Positions 1 through 8,466 of a DNA stretch of 64,000 bases are shown here, in pieces. The notes under the pieces were generated by a model, which worked only from the letters and a program-made list of their open reading frames with translations, was not told the DNA's origin and searched no databases. Every line of letters begins with the position of its first letter. Positions within the stretch are counted from its first letter, which is position 1. Origin of the DNA: Actinoplanes octamycinicus (lineage in GTDB: Bacteria; Actinomycetota; Actinomycetes; Mycobacteriales; Micromonosporaceae); NCBI RefSeq assembly GCF_014205225.1, contig NZ_JACHNB010000001.1, forward strand, positions 7,545,501-7,609,500. The letters run 5' to 3'. The translations under genes and the position numbers were made by a program.

Positions 1-636
1 GGCGGCGCGCTGCGCGGCAACGACGACGACACCGGCTGGGCGGACATCGCCGACGAGGCGATCGAGGCGGTGGCCGGGACCGGCCGGGACGTCCGGGTGT
101 TCCGCTACCACCGGGCGCAGCACGACGTGCTGGCCGCCCGGCGGGACAGCGACCCGGCGGGCGCGGTCGAGGCGTGGCGGGAGGCGGTCGCCGCGCTCGG
201 CGGGACCGGCCTGGCCGGGCTGCGGCAGGCCGCCGAGACGCAGCTGGCCCGGGCGCTGTTCGCCGCCCGGCGGGACGACGAGGCCATCGCGCTGCTGGAC
301 GCGATGCTGGCCCGGCCGGACCTGGTCCCGTACGCGAGAATCGACGCCTGCCTGGTCCGCGCCCTGGCCGCGGTGATCGACGACGATCCGCGGTCCGCGG
401 AGCGGCTGCGGGCGCAGGCCGCCGCGGTCCGGATCCGGCCCCGCGACCGGTGGCGGTGCCGGGCCGAGGCGCGGACGCTGCTGGCCGGCAGCTCCGGGCG
501 GTGGCTGCGCGCCCCGCGGGAGATCGAGGGTCAGTTGCGCTGGTTCCGGCGGCTGTTCACGCTGCCGGACTTCGATCCGGGGCGGGTGCTGCAGATCTGG
601 GAGATGTCCGGCAGCACCAGCGCGGAGCCACGGTGA
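1..636 (+). CDS. Helical (TPR-like) protein, 5' end outside window
   Basis: The reading frame is open from the first base, so the N-terminus lies upstream. The visible 211 residues are Ala/Arg/Leu-rich amphipathic helices with the spacing expected of degenerate TPR units, for example GLRQAAETQLARALFAARRD followed by DEAIALLDAMLA. No catalytic motif is visible. The stop codon overlaps the GTG start of the next gene (TPR-CHAT) by 3 nt, so the two are probably translationally coupled and work together. By analogy with TPR-CHAT systems it may be a scaffold or sensor partner. That role is inference; only the helical repeat character is seen. Confidence 0.6.
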   Translation, partial: GGALRGNDDDTGWADIADEAIEAVAGTGRDVRVFRYHRAQHDVLAARRDSDPAGAVEAWREAVAALGGTGLAGLRQAAETQLARALFAARRDDEAIALLDAMLARPDLVPYARIDACLVRALAAVIDDDPRSAERLRAQAAAVRIRPRDRWRCRAEARTLLAGSSGRWLRAPREIEGQLRWFRRLFTLPDFDPGRVLQIWEMSGSTSAEPR

Positions 637-2657
637 CTGCCCCGGACCCGGAGCGGATCATCCGGATGCTGCAGTCGTTCGGCAACGACGACCCGGCGGT
701 CGGGCCGATGGCCGACCTGGCCGAGGCGATGCGCTGCCGGATGAACGACGATCTGACCGGCGCCCGGCGCGCCGCCGACCGCGCCCTGTCCCGGATGGAG
801 GGACGGCCGCTGACCACCCCCGGATACGCCGAGACGCTGCGCGCGCTGGCCAGCATCCAGCGGCAGCTCGGCCGGTACGCCGAGACCAAGCGTCTGCTGG
901 AACTCTGTCACCAGGCGCTGGCCGCCACCGACGGCCCGGAGGCGGCCACCACCGAGACCGCGCTGCGCGCCCTCGCCGACGCGCACTGCCTGCTCGGCGA
1001 GTACGACGAGGCGATGACCCGGTGCCGCCAGGCCCTGGCGATCACCGAGCCGGAGCAGGGTCTCGCGCACGGCTTCGGGTTGCAGTTGCTGGCCCGGATC
1101 CACTCCGCGCTCGGCGACGTGGCGGCCGCCGACCGGGCGAACCGGGCCGCCGCCGTCCTGCTGCGCCGGCACGGCCTGGCCGGGCACGTCGCGGCGAACC
1201 TCAGCCAGGCCGGCATCTACCAGGCCAAACAGGGCAACGCCAAGCGGGCTGTCCGGCTCAACCGGCGGGCGCTGCGGATGCGCATCCGGGAGTACGGGCG
1301 GCAGCACTCGGCGACGGCGGAGAGCCTGGTCACGCTGGCCATGGCGTACGGGCACGCGGGCCGGACCCGGCGGGCGCTGCGGCTGACCCGGCGGGCGATC
1401 CGGGTCTACCGGGCGGCGGGCGCCGACACCGACGCGTTCCGGCTCGCCTCGGCGCTGATCGACGCCGGTCAGCTCGGTTTCGACCTGCGCCGCCGGACCG
1501 CGGCCGCGGACACCGAGGCAGGGCTGGAGCTGGCCGTGCGTACCGCCGGCGACCACGATCCGCTGGTGGTCCGCGGGCTGGTGCTGCGCGGCCGGCTGCG
1601 CGCCCGGGCCGGCGACCGGGCGGCCGCCCTCACCGACCTGCTCACCGCTGCCGACCGGCAGAACCGGCTGTTCGGCCCGGTCTTCGGCGCCACCCCGGAG
1701 CCGGGCCGGCTGCGGTTCCTCGCCGAGGCGCGGAGCGGGGTGCGGGACTGGCTGCTGGAGGCGCTGCTCGACGGCGGCGCGGAGCGGGGCCCCGAGGTGC
1801 GGGCCACGCTGCGCCTGGTGATCCAGCGGACCGGCCTGACCTTCGAGGCGGCCGCCCGGGAACGGGCCGCGGTGCTCGCCGGCGGCTACCCGGAACTGGC
1901 CGACGACCTGGCCCGGCTGGCCACCCTGGACCAGCAGCTGGCCGGCGCGCTGGTCGGCGCGGGCAGCGTCCCGGCGGCCACCACCCGGGACCGGCTGCGC
2001 GCCCGGGCGGCGATCGAGGAGCGGATCGCCACCACGGTCCGCGAGGCCCGGCCGTCGGCGGCGCTCACCGGGCTGGCCCTGGCGGACCTCGCGGCCGCGC
2101 TGCCGTCCGGGTCGTGCCTGGTGCAGTTCGTCCGCTACGCGCACCGGGGACTGGCCGGGATCGATCATGCAGCGGCTCGCTATGCGGCCTTCTGCCTGCC
2201 GGCCGGGGACGCGGCGGGAACCCGGGTGGTCGACCTCGGCGACGCACGGCCGATCGAGGTGGCGATCGAGGCCTATCGTACGGTCGTCGTCCCGGGCGAC
2301 GACCGGCCCGACCGGGAACGGTGGCGCGTCACGGGCGACGAGGTGTACCGGGCGCTGATCGCCCCGCTGCCGACCGACGCCACCCGCCTGGTGATCGTCC
2401 CGGACGGGCTGATCCACCGGGTGCCACCGGCGACCCTGCCCGGCCCGGACGGCCGCCCGCTGGTGGCCACCCACACGATCAGCCACCTGACCAGTCCCCG
2501 GGACCTCCTGGCCGGCCCAGTGCCACCCCCGGCTGAGGCCGGGGCCGCGGTGATCCTGGCCGATCCGGACTTCGGCCCGACGATCCGCATCTGCGCCGCG
2601 CCGCCCTCCAGCGGGTCTTCACCCCGCTGCCCGGCACCGCCCGCGAAGCCCGCCTGA
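633..2657 (+). CDS. TPR-CHAT protein, N-terminal part (frameshifted gene)
   Basis: GTG at 633 overlaps the preceding stop and gives MTAPDPERIIRMLQSF. Residues about 1-400 are TPR repeats (motifs such as ADAHCLLGEYDEAMTRCRQA and LAMAYGHAGRTRRALRLTRR). Residues about 480 onward start a CHAT (caspase HetF-associated with TPRs) peptidase domain, with LIVPDGLIHRVPPATLP and ILADPDFG. After ILADPDFG the frame runs into a nonsense tail and stops at 2657, before the catalytic His and Cys. The downstream sequence continues the domain perfectly in another frame. Adding one C to the CCC run at 2576-2578 would restore a protein of about 850 residues. Either the gene is inactivated or this is a sequencing error; translational frameshifting is a remote third option. 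Confidence 0.75.
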   Translation: MTAPDPERIIRMLQSFGNDDPAVGPMADLAEAMRCRMNDDLTGARRAADRALSRMEGRPLTTPGYAETLRALASIQRQLGRYAETKRLLELCHQALAATDGPEAATTETALRALADAHCLLGEYDEAMTRCRQALAITEPEQGLAHGFGLQLLARIHSALGDVAAADRANRAAAVLLRRHGLAGHVAANLSQAGIYQAKQGNAKRAVRLNRRALRMRIREYGRQHSATAESLVTLAMAYGHAGRTRRALRLTRRAIRVYRAAGADTDAFRLASALIDAGQLGFDLRRRTAAADTEAGLELAVRTAGDHDPLVVRGLVLRGRLRARAGDRAAALTDLLTAADRQNRLFGPVFGATPEPGRLRFLAEARSGVRDWLLEALLDGGAERGPEVRATLRLVIQRTGLTFEAAARERAAVLAGGYPELADDLARLATLDQQLAGALVGAGSVPAATTRDRLRARAAIEERIATTVREARPSAALTGLALADLAAALPSGSCLVQFVRYAHRGLAGIDHAAARYAAFCLPAGDAAGTRVVDLGDARPIEVAIEAYRTVVVPGDDRPDRERWRVTGDEVYRALIAPLPTDATRLVIVPDGLIHRVPPATLPGPDGRPLVATHTISHLTSPRDLLAGPVPPPAEAGAAVILADPDFGPTIRICAAPPSSGSSPRCPAPPAKPA

Positions 2658-3181
2658 TCGCCGGCCTCCTCGGCGTCACCCCGCTGACCGGACCCGCCGC
2701 CACCAAGTCCGCCCTGCGCCGCGATCCCCCGCCGACGATCCTGCACCTGGCCACCCACGGTTTCGTCCGGGCCGAGTCCGACGGCCCCACCCAGCGGGTC
2801 ACCGCCGGCCTCGGCCTGGCCGGCGCCAACACCCCGGACGCCGACGGCATCCTCTCCGCCGAGGAGATCACCCACCTCGACCTGCGCGGCACCCGCCTGG
2901 TGGTCGCCTCCGCCTGCGAGACCGCCCTCGGCCGCATCCACGACGCCGAGGGCGCCTTCGGCCTGCACCGCTCCTTCGCCATAGCCGGAGCCGCCGCCGT
3001 GGTCGCCTCCCTGTGGAACGTCCCGGACCGCCCCACCGCCCGCTTGATGACCCGCTTCTACCGGGCCTATCTGCGTTCCGGCTCCGCCCCCGAAGCCCTG
3101 GCCGAAGCCCAGCGCGAAGCCGCCGCCCAGAATCGACCCGCCACCGAATGGGGCGCCTTCATCTGCCACGGAACCCCATGA
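2579..3181 (+). pseudogene. C-terminal CHAT peptidase half of the frameshifted gene
   Basis: This open frame continues the CHAT domain of the gene above (DDPHLRRAALQRVFTPLPGT, then AREARLIAGLLG). It carries both expected catalytic motifs: His in LHLATHGF (codon 2756-2758) and Cys in VVASACETALG (codon 2915-2917). It also has the conserved VVASLWNVPD strand and a C-terminal WGAFICHG. CHAT domains are caspase-like cysteine peptidases. The fragment has no convincing start codon or ribosome binding site of its own, so it is read as the second half of a single gene. The next gene lies on the opposite strand 15 nt after its stop. Confidence 0.75.
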
Positions 3182-3196
3182 CGGCGGTGCGCCCGG

Positions 3197-3937
3197 TCAC
3201 CAGAACCGGTGTGCGTAGAAGAGCGTCAGCAGCACGCCGCCGGCGATCACCACGGCTCGGACGGCGGTCGCCGGGATGCGGCCGCTGATCCGGCCGCCGA
3301 GCCAGCCGCCGGCCACCGCGCCGGCCAGCACCGTCACCGTGGCCGGCCAGGCGACCAGCCCTTTCGCCACGAAGACGGCGACCGCGGCCAGGGTGGCGGC
3401 GGAGGCGAGGATGTTCTTGCGGGCGTTGACGCGCCGGGCATCGCGGTCCGGGCCGAGGGCGAGCAGCGCGGACAGGATCACGCCGAGCGCCGCCCCGAAG
3501 AACCCGCCGTAGGCCGAGGCCAGCAGCAGCCCCGGCGCGGTCGCCACCCGGACACCGCGCAGCCGCGGCGCCACCGCGAACAGGGCGGTCGCCACCCCGA
3601 TCAGTACCGGCACCACGGCCGGGAACCGGCCCGTGGGCAGCACCAGCAGCAGCCCCGACCCGCAGATCCCACCCAGGATCGACAAGCCGATTTGGGTACG
3701 CAGCAACCGGTCCACCGGCGGCCGGTGGACGTGATCGGCCACCGCGGCGAGCAGGTGGCTGGGCGCGAGCGCGACAGCGTTCGACGCGTTGGCGACCACC
3801 GGGGTCAGCCCGGTCGCCATCAGCGCCGGAAAGGTCAGCAGCGTCGCGCCACCGGCCAGCGCGTTGACCATCCCGCCGAGCAGCCCGGCGGCCAGGAGAG
3901 CGAGCATTCCCACCCGCCGGATGCTGCCCGCCCGCAC
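3197..3937 (-). CDS. TauE/SafE (TSUP) family membrane permease
   Basis: A membrane protein of about 245 residues with two halves, each of several hydrophobic helices. The family-typical first segment reads GGMVNALAGGATLLTFPALM, followed by NASNAVALAPSHLLAAV. TSUP proteins move sulfite, sulfonates or other small organic anions across the membrane; the substrate cannot be read from sequence. GTG at 3937 is chosen because it adds basic residues before the first helix. ATG at 3907 (MLALLAAG) and GTG at 3913 are alternatives, and none has a strong ribosome binding site. It lies 26 nt downstream of the AraC-type regulator on the same strand and is probably its target. Confidence 0.8.
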   Translation of the reverse strand: MRAGSIRRVGMLALLAAGLLGGMVNALAGGATLLTFPALMATGLTPVVANASNAVALAPSHLLAAVADHVHRPPVDRLLRTQIGLSILGGICGSGLLLVLPTGRFPAVVPVLIGVATALFAVAPRLRGVRVATAPGLLLASAYGGFFGAALGVILSALLALGPDRDARRVNARKNILASAATLAAVAVFVAKGLVAWPATVTVLAGAVAGGWLGGRISGRIPATAVRAVVIAGGVLLTLFYAHRFW

Positions 3938-3963
3938 CCCGGCCCGTCTGGAACGAAAGTGCG

Positions 3964-4620
3964 CTACCGGCCGGGAACGGCGGTGACCCGATAGTCCCCG
4001 GGCGTGGCCCCGAAGGCCGCGCGGAACTGCCGTCCCAGGTGGCTCTGGTCGGCGAACCCGGCCAGCACCGCCGCCTCCGCCGGCGCCACCCCGTCGCGCA
4101 ACAGGCGCCGCGCGACGTTGAGCCGGGCGACCACCCGGAAGGCGTGCGGCGTCATCCCGGTCTCCCGGGCGAAGCGCCGGATCACCGTCTCCCGCGAGAT
4201 CCCGAAGCGTGCCGCGAGCTGCCGCAGGTCCACCCGGCCGGCCGTGACCGCCGCGACCAGCTCGGACGGTGCGACGGGCGGCCGGGACCGCACCGGGTCG
4301 GGCGAGGGCTCCCCGGTCGGCACCACCAGCGGCACGTCGCCCAGGCTGTCGCCGAACAACTCCGGCGGCAGGTAGACGTTGACGCTGTCGTCGCCGGGCG
4401 CCATCGGCAGCGTGGCGTGCGGCAGCAGCGCCGGGATCACGATGGTCCGCCCGGCGGCCGCCCGCACGACGCCGGTCCGGGTGCGGAACGCGCGTTCCCC
4501 CGCCGTCACCACCGTCAGCTGCACCGACTCGTGGAAGTGCGGACCCACCGTCAGCGCACCGGACCCGACCGTCCGGGCGATCTCGACGTCGCCGGCCAGG
4601 GTGTACCGCCACCGCCGCAT
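3964..4620 (-). CDS. AraC-family transcriptional regulator
   Basis: 218 residues. The N-terminal half is a cupin-like sensor domain (GPHFHESVQLTVVTAGERAF, PALLPHATLP). The C-terminal half has two helix-turn-helix motifs: LRQLAARFGISRETVIRRF around residues 132-150, and AEAAVLAGFADQSHLGRQFR near the end, followed by the family signature FGATPGDYR. Start ATG at 4620. It sits between a TSUP permease and a secreted esterase on the same strand with gaps of 26 and 4 nt, so the three may be one transcription unit. It probably controls that unit in response to a small molecule that is not identifiable here. Confidence 0.85.
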   Translation of the reverse strand: MRRWRYTLAGDVEIARTVGSGALTVGPHFHESVQLTVVTAGERAFRTRTGVVRAAAGRTIVIPALLPHATLPMAPGDDSVNVYLPPELFGDSLGDVPLVVPTGEPSPDPVRSRPPVAPSELVAAVTAGRVDLRQLAARFGISRETVIRRFARETGMTPHAFRVVARLNVARRLLRDGVAPAEAAVLAGFADQSHLGRQFRAAFGATPGDYRVTAVPGR

Positions 4621-4624
4621 CCGG

Positions 4625-6130
4625 TCACCCTAACGACTTCCAGAGCCCGCAGTGGTGCTCCCGGCCCAGGTCGACGTCACCGTCCACTCCGGCGGCGATG
4701 GCCCGTACCGAAGCATCGCTCTTGAATCGGGACCAATCGGTCCGTCCGGTGGCGGCGAACCGCGACCAGATGTCGATCATGCGGTCCGCCAGCTCCGGCT
4801 GCGGGGTCCCGGCCAGCCACCAGGTGTCGAAGAGGAAGGCCAGCTCGGCGCCATGGAACGCGCCCCACGGGTAGCCGGTCGAGGGGGCCGGTCCGTGCCG
4901 CTCGGCGAACTCGTAGGCGTAGGTCGGCGTCCGCCGGGCGAGCAGCTGGTCACCGGCCAGCGTCGGGCAGGCCCAGATCCGGTCGGTGGCCACCGCGGCC
5001 CAGGCCAGCGCGGGCGTCGGATAGCTCGACACCGGGTAGGCCGCCGCCACCTGCCCGGCCCGCTCGCCGAACGCCGTCCGGAGCATCCCGGCGTACTGGT
5101 CCGGCGTCACCTGCAGGCCGGCCAGGAAGCCGCGGTGCTCGTCGAGGTTGCTGCCGGACAGCACCGGCACCCGCGAGAAGGCGCCCCGGCGCAGCGCCTC
5201 CGCCGGATGGTGCGGCAACACCCCGGTCCCGTAGGCCGGGGTCGCGAACGCCTTCAGCCCGACACCCGGGGTCGCGTCCAGCAGCGCCGCCACCGGCTGA
5301 CCGCGCAGGCACCCGATCGCGTCCGCGCCACAGCCGAAACCGGCCGCCAGCCGCTCGCCGGCCGACCGCACAGCGGCTACCGGCGACCACTGTGAACCGG
5401 CGCCGACGTTCGGGTAGAACAGCTCGGCCGGCCAGTCCACCAGGCACGATCCGGATTGGATGATCGCCCGCTGGAACAGTCCGGCGGCGCCGGGCGAGGT
5501 GAGCTGGGCGCAGACGCTCATCCCGCCGGCCGACTGCCCGGCGAGCGTGATGTTGCCCGGATCGCCGCCGAACGCCGCGGCGTTGCGCCGTACCCAGCGC
5601 AGCGCGGCCTGCTGGTCCTGCAGCCCGAACGTGCCGGAGCCGGCCAGCCCGGGCAGGCCGAGGTAGCCGAGGACGCCGAGCCGGTAGTTGACGGTGACCA
5701 CCACGGCGCCGCCCCGGACGGCCAGCCGGTGCGCGTCGTACATGCCGCCGGACCCGGTCTGGAAGCTGCCGCCGTGCAGCCAGACCACGACCGGCCGGCG
5801 GGTCCGGCCGTCCCGGGGCGCGGTCACGTTGAGGTAGAGGCAGTCCTCACCGCTGGGGCTCTCCGGGTCGGCCGGGAGCTGCGCGCAGGCCGGGCCCGCG
5901 GAGGTAGCCGGCCGGACGCCCGGCCAGGGGGTCACCGGCTGCGGCGCCCGCCAGCGGAGGTCGCCGGTCGGCGGGGCGGCGTAGGGGATGCCCTCGAAGG
6001 TCCGGTAGCCGTCGTGGTCCACGCCGCGGATCACCCCGGCGTCGGTGCGGACGACGTCCGCGCTGCTGGCGGCCGTCGGCGTCGCGGGGGCGAGCAGCGC
6101 GGCCGCCAGGACCGCAATGCACATTCTCAT
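4625..6130 (-). CDS. Secreted type-B carboxylesterase
   Basis: 501 residues with a Sec signal peptide (MRMCIAVLAAALLAPATPTA). The mature part begins with VRTDAGVIRGV and FEGIPYAAPPTGDLRWRAP, the classic start of carboxylesterase/lipase type B. The nucleophile elbow is LAGQSAGGMS, the oxyanion region VVVWLHGGSF, and the expected acid and His are in SGSNLDEHRG and WGAFHGAELAF. Such enzymes hydrolyse a wide range of carboxyl esters outside the cell. ATG at 6130 is chosen because the signal peptide starts there. The gene is divergent from the metal-sensor operon at 6271 and its stop is 4 nt from the AraC regulator start. Confidence 0.9.
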   Translation of the reverse strand: MRMCIAVLAAALLAPATPTAASSADVVRTDAGVIRGVDHDGYRTFEGIPYAAPPTGDLRWRAPQPVTPWPGVRPATSAGPACAQLPADPESPSGEDCLYLNVTAPRDGRTRRPVVVWLHGGSFQTGSGGMYDAHRLAVRGGAVVVTVNYRLGVLGYLGLPGLAGSGTFGLQDQQAALRWVRRNAAAFGGDPGNITLAGQSAGGMSVCAQLTSPGAAGLFQRAIIQSGSCLVDWPAELFYPNVGAGSQWSPVAAVRSAGERLAAGFGCGADAIGCLRGQPVAALLDATPGVGLKAFATPAYGTGVLPHHPAEALRRGAFSRVPVLSGSNLDEHRGFLAGLQVTPDQYAGMLRTAFGERAGQVAAAYPVSSYPTPALAWAAVATDRIWACPTLAGDQLLARRTPTYAYEFAERHGPAPSTGYPWGAFHGAELAFLFDTWWLAGTPQPELADRMIDIWSRFAATGRTDWSRFKSDASVRAIAAGVDGDVDLGREHHCGLWKSLG

Positions 6131-6226
6131 GCGTCGAGCCTGGCCATGACGCCGCGGCGCCGGATCAACCCATCGATAATCTGTTGGTGGATGTCCGCTC
6201 CACCAGTCGGCGGAGCGGATTTCTCG

Positions 6227-6259
6227 ATTCAGCTCACGCTGAATACAGGTCCTGCTGTA
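6227..6259 (+). promoter_or_regulatory. Two tandem inverted repeats upstream of the metal sensor gene
   Basis: Positions 6227-6244 hold a perfect 7-bp inverted repeat with a 4-nt centre (ATTCAGC-tcac-GCTGAAT). Directly adjoining, 6244-6259 holds TACAG-gtcctg-CTGTA. Both lie just upstream of the GTG start at 6271 of a CmtR-like repressor, where ArsR-family operators usually sit. Binding is inferred from position and symmetry. The region also lies between the divergent esterase and repressor genes, so it could affect both. Confidence 0.55.
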
Positions 6260-6270
6260 CTGTCGGCCGG

Positions 6271-6594
6271 GTGGAGACCGTGACCCATGCCGCGGTGCTG
6301 GCCAGATTCGGTCATGCGCTGTCCGATGCGACCCGCACCCGCCTGCTGCTGGCGCTGCGCGACGCGCCCGGCTACCCGGCGGAGCTCGCCGACCTGCTCG
6401 GCGTGACCCGGCAGAACCTGTCGAACCATCTGGCCTGCCTGCGCGGCTGCGGCCTGGTGGTGGCCGTCCCGCAGGGCCGCCGGACCCGGTACGAGCTGGC
6501 CGACGCGCGGATCCGGCACGCCCTCGACGACCTGCTCGGGCTGGCACTCGCGGTCGACCCGGCCGCCTGCGCGGACCCCGAGGACGTTCGCTGA
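6271..6594 (+). CDS. ArsR-family metal sensor, CmtR-like (Cd/Pb)
   Basis: 107 residues from GTG at 6271. The winged helix includes VTRQNLSNHLACLRGCGLVV and RRTRYELADARIRHAL, closely resembling mycobacterial CmtR. CmtR binds Cd(II)/Pb(II) through three cysteines, two in the recognition-helix motif C-LRG-C and one near the C-terminus. Here they are Cys56, Cys60 and Cys100 (VDPAACADP). Such repressors leave DNA when metal binds. The gene overlaps by a TGATG junction, or nearly so, with a downstream cation efflux gene, giving a sensor-exporter pair. An in-frame start further upstream (6184) is possible but would include the operator repeats. Confidence 0.85.
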   Translation: METVTHAAVLARFGHALSDATRTRLLLALRDAPGYPAELADLLGVTRQNLSNHLACLRGCGLVVAVPQGRRTRYELADARIRHALDDLLGLALAVDPAACADPEDVR

Positions 6595-6650
6595 TGTGCA
6601 CACCACGGCGGCGGACCGCTCCGGCGGCGCACGGGAGGGAGATCGAGCCG

Positions 6651-7691
6651 ATGGGCGGCCACGACCACGACACGCCCGCGCACGGGCATGGGCCCGAGCA
6701 CGGGCAGGGACAGGTCCACGGGCATGGGCAGGGCCACGGGCATGGGCAGGGCCACGGGCACGGGCATTCTCATGGCGTCAGCGCCGACGCCGACCGGCGC
6801 TGGCTGGTCGCCGCGCTCAGCCTGATCACCGTCTTCATGGCCGGCGAGGTGGTGGTCGGGCTGATCGCCCGGTCGCTGGCGCTGCTCTCCGACGCCGCGC
6901 ACATGCTCACCGACGCCGCCGCGATCGTCCTGGCGCTGATCGCGATGCGACTCGCGGCCCGTCCGCCGAGGGGCGGTTTCACGTACGGGCTGAAGCGCGC
7001 CGAAATCCTCTCCGCCCAGGCCAACGGCCTCACCCTGCTGCTGCTCGGTGGCTGGCTCGGCTACGAGGCGGTGCACCGCCTGCTCGACCCGCCGGAGGTG
7101 GCCGGCGGCCTGGTCGTGGCGACCGCCGCGGTCGGTGTGCTGGTCAATGTCGGTGCCGCCTGGTGTCTGTCCCGCGCCAACCGGAGCAGCCTCAACGTCG
7201 AGGGCGCCTTCCAGCACATCCTCAACGACCTGTTCGCCTTCATCGCCACCCTGATCGCCGGCCTGATCATGGTGTTCACCGGCTTCGTCCAGGCCGACGC
7301 GATCGCCTCGCTGATCGTGGTCGCCCTGATGGCGGTGGCCGGCGTCCGCCTGCTCCGCGACTCCGGCCGGATCCTGCTGGAAGCCGCCCCGCCCGGCGTC
7401 GACGTGGACGCCATCGGCGCCGAGCTCGCCGCCGTCCCGGCCGTCACCGAGATCCACGACCTGCACCTGTGGCAGATCACCTCCGGCCAGACCGCCCTGT
7501 CCGCCCACGTCCTGGTCGCTGACCACGCCGACTGCCACAACATCCGCCGAGCCCTGGAGCACCATCTCCAGTCCGTCCACGACATCCGCCACACGACGTT
7601 GCAGGTCGACCACGCAGCCGACGCCGAACCCCACCCCGAACCCCACTGCGACGAGTCCCACGGCCCCACCCACCGCAGCGTCCCCACCTGA
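6651..7691 (+). CDS. Cation diffusion facilitator (CDF) metal efflux protein
   Basis: 346 residues. The first 45 are extraordinarily His/Gly-rich (HGHGQGHGHGQGHGHGHSHG), followed by six predicted membrane helices. Metal-site motifs are LLSDAAHMLTDAAA in helix II and AFQHILNDLFAFIATL in helix V. The cytosolic C-terminal domain has ITEIHDLHLW-like sequence (VTEIHDLHLWQIT). CDF proteins export Zn, Cd or related divalent cations in exchange for protons. ATG at 6651 has a GGGAGGGAG ribosome site; an upstream ATG at 6594 overlaps the repressor stop and would add 19 residues. Paired with the CmtR-like gene, it is probably induced by its own substrate metal. Confidence 0.9.
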   Translation: MGGHDHDTPAHGHGPEHGQGQVHGHGQGHGHGQGHGHGHSHGVSADADRRWLVAALSLITVFMAGEVVVGLIARSLALLSDAAHMLTDAAAIVLALIAMRLAARPPRGGFTYGLKRAEILSAQANGLTLLLLGGWLGYEAVHRLLDPPEVAGGLVVATAAVGVLVNVGAAWCLSRANRSSLNVEGAFQHILNDLFAFIATLIAGLIMVFTGFVQADAIASLIVVALMAVAGVRLLRDSGRILLEAAPPGVDVDAIGAELAAVPAVTEIHDLHLWQITSGQTALSAHVLVADHADCHNIRRALEHHLQSVHDIRHTTLQVDHAADAEPHPEPHCDESHGPTHRSVPT

Positions 7692-7791
7692 TCCCCGCCC
7701 CGCACCCGCCGCCCAACCCGCGCCCCCGCCGGCCCTTCGCGCCCAGCCCGACCGCTGCGCGAGGCGGGCAGTGATCTCGGACCGCAGCGCG

Positions 7792-8290
7792 CCTCACGAC
7801 CGTCGGCTGGCTCCCACGGGTGTCTCAACCCCTCCCGAGACACCCCTCACGCCCAGCCCAACCACCCCGACACGAACGACAACGCGCCTCACGACCGCCG
7901 GCCGGCTCCCACGGGTCTCTCAACCCTCCCGAGACACCCCTCACACCCAGCCCAACCACCCCGACACGAACGACAACGGGCCTCACGACCGCCGGCCGGC
8001 TCCCACAGGTGTCTCAACCCTCCCGAGACACCCCTCACACCCAGCCCAACCACCCCGACACGACCAACAACGCAGCCCACGACCGCCGGCCGGCTCCCGC
8101 GGGTCTCTCAACCCCTCCCGAGACACCCCTCACGCCCAGCCCAACCACCCCGCCACGACCGGCAGCGCACCCCGCGACCGCCGGCTGGCTCCCATGGGTG
8201 TCTCAAGCCGCCCGAGACACCCCTCACGCCCAGCCGGACCACCACGCCACGAACGACAGCGCGCCTCGCGACGGTCGGCTGGGGTCGCAG
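7792..8290. repeat. Tandem array of about five 94-95-bp hairpin units
   Basis: Unit starts are at 7792, 7887, 7981, about 8075, 8170 and a partial unit at 8264, so the period is 94-95 bp. Each unit reads: CCTCACGACCG, a CGGCTGGCTC stretch, then an inverted repeat (GGGTGTCTC, about 10-nt loop, GAGACACCC), then GCCCAGCCCAACCACCCC and a GACAACGCG-type end. Copies differ by scattered substitutions, so the array is old or diverging. It lies between convergent gene ends. Unit size, internal hairpin and lack of unique spacers exclude CRISPR. The same hairpin core occurs as a perfect palindrome at 13503-13559. Confidence 0.85.
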
Positions 8291-8360
8291 CGCGCTCCGA
8301 GCGATATGCACACCAGCGCCTCGTCCACAGGCGCATCGGCACACGGTTGCGTTTCGCGCG

Positions 8361-8409
8361 ACACTGTCTTCGGGCGGCGCCCCCTGGGTGGGCGGGGACT
8401 GGGAAGTGG
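8361..8409. repeat. Dispersed ~50-bp block, copy 1
   Basis: Begins with ACACTGTCTTCGGG, has a variable C-rich centre and ends with GGTGGGCGGGGACTGGGAAG then TGG. The same ends flank a slightly different centre at 24593-24643. Both copies follow a repeat field in a convergent gap. Confidence 0.75.
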
Positions 8410-8466
8410 GGCGGAGGGGTGGCAGGCGCACCGATGTCGCCAGGGCAGTGCCGCCCGTGACCCCGA

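Larger units (their letters stand above)
7692..8466. other. Convergent 775-bp gap filled with repeats
   Basis: No supported gene lies between the CDF gene and the acyl-CoA dehydrogenase, whose 3' ends face each other. Most of the gap is the 95-bp hairpin array (7792-8290), followed by about 70 bp of unique sequence and the block at 8361-8409 that recurs at 24593. Open frames through the array are by-products of the repeat and of high GC. Confidence 0.8.

Noticed and set aside
531..2486. Long minus-strand open frame opposite the TPR-CHAT gene
   Set aside because: It is a Gly/Arg/Pro/Gln-rich antisense by-product of high GC; the plus strand shows clear TPR and CHAT motifs.
2570..2600. Programmed frameshift in the TPR-CHAT gene
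   Set aside because: There is no slippery heptamer with a downstream structure; the simplest reading is one lost C in a C run.
6184..6270. Longer N-terminus for the CmtR-like sensor from GTG 6184
   Set aside because: The extra codons cover the operator repeats and have no counterpart in CmtR-type proteins.
7792..8290. CRISPR array
   Set aside because: Units are about 95 bp with no alternation of constant repeat and unique spacer, and no cas gene is present.
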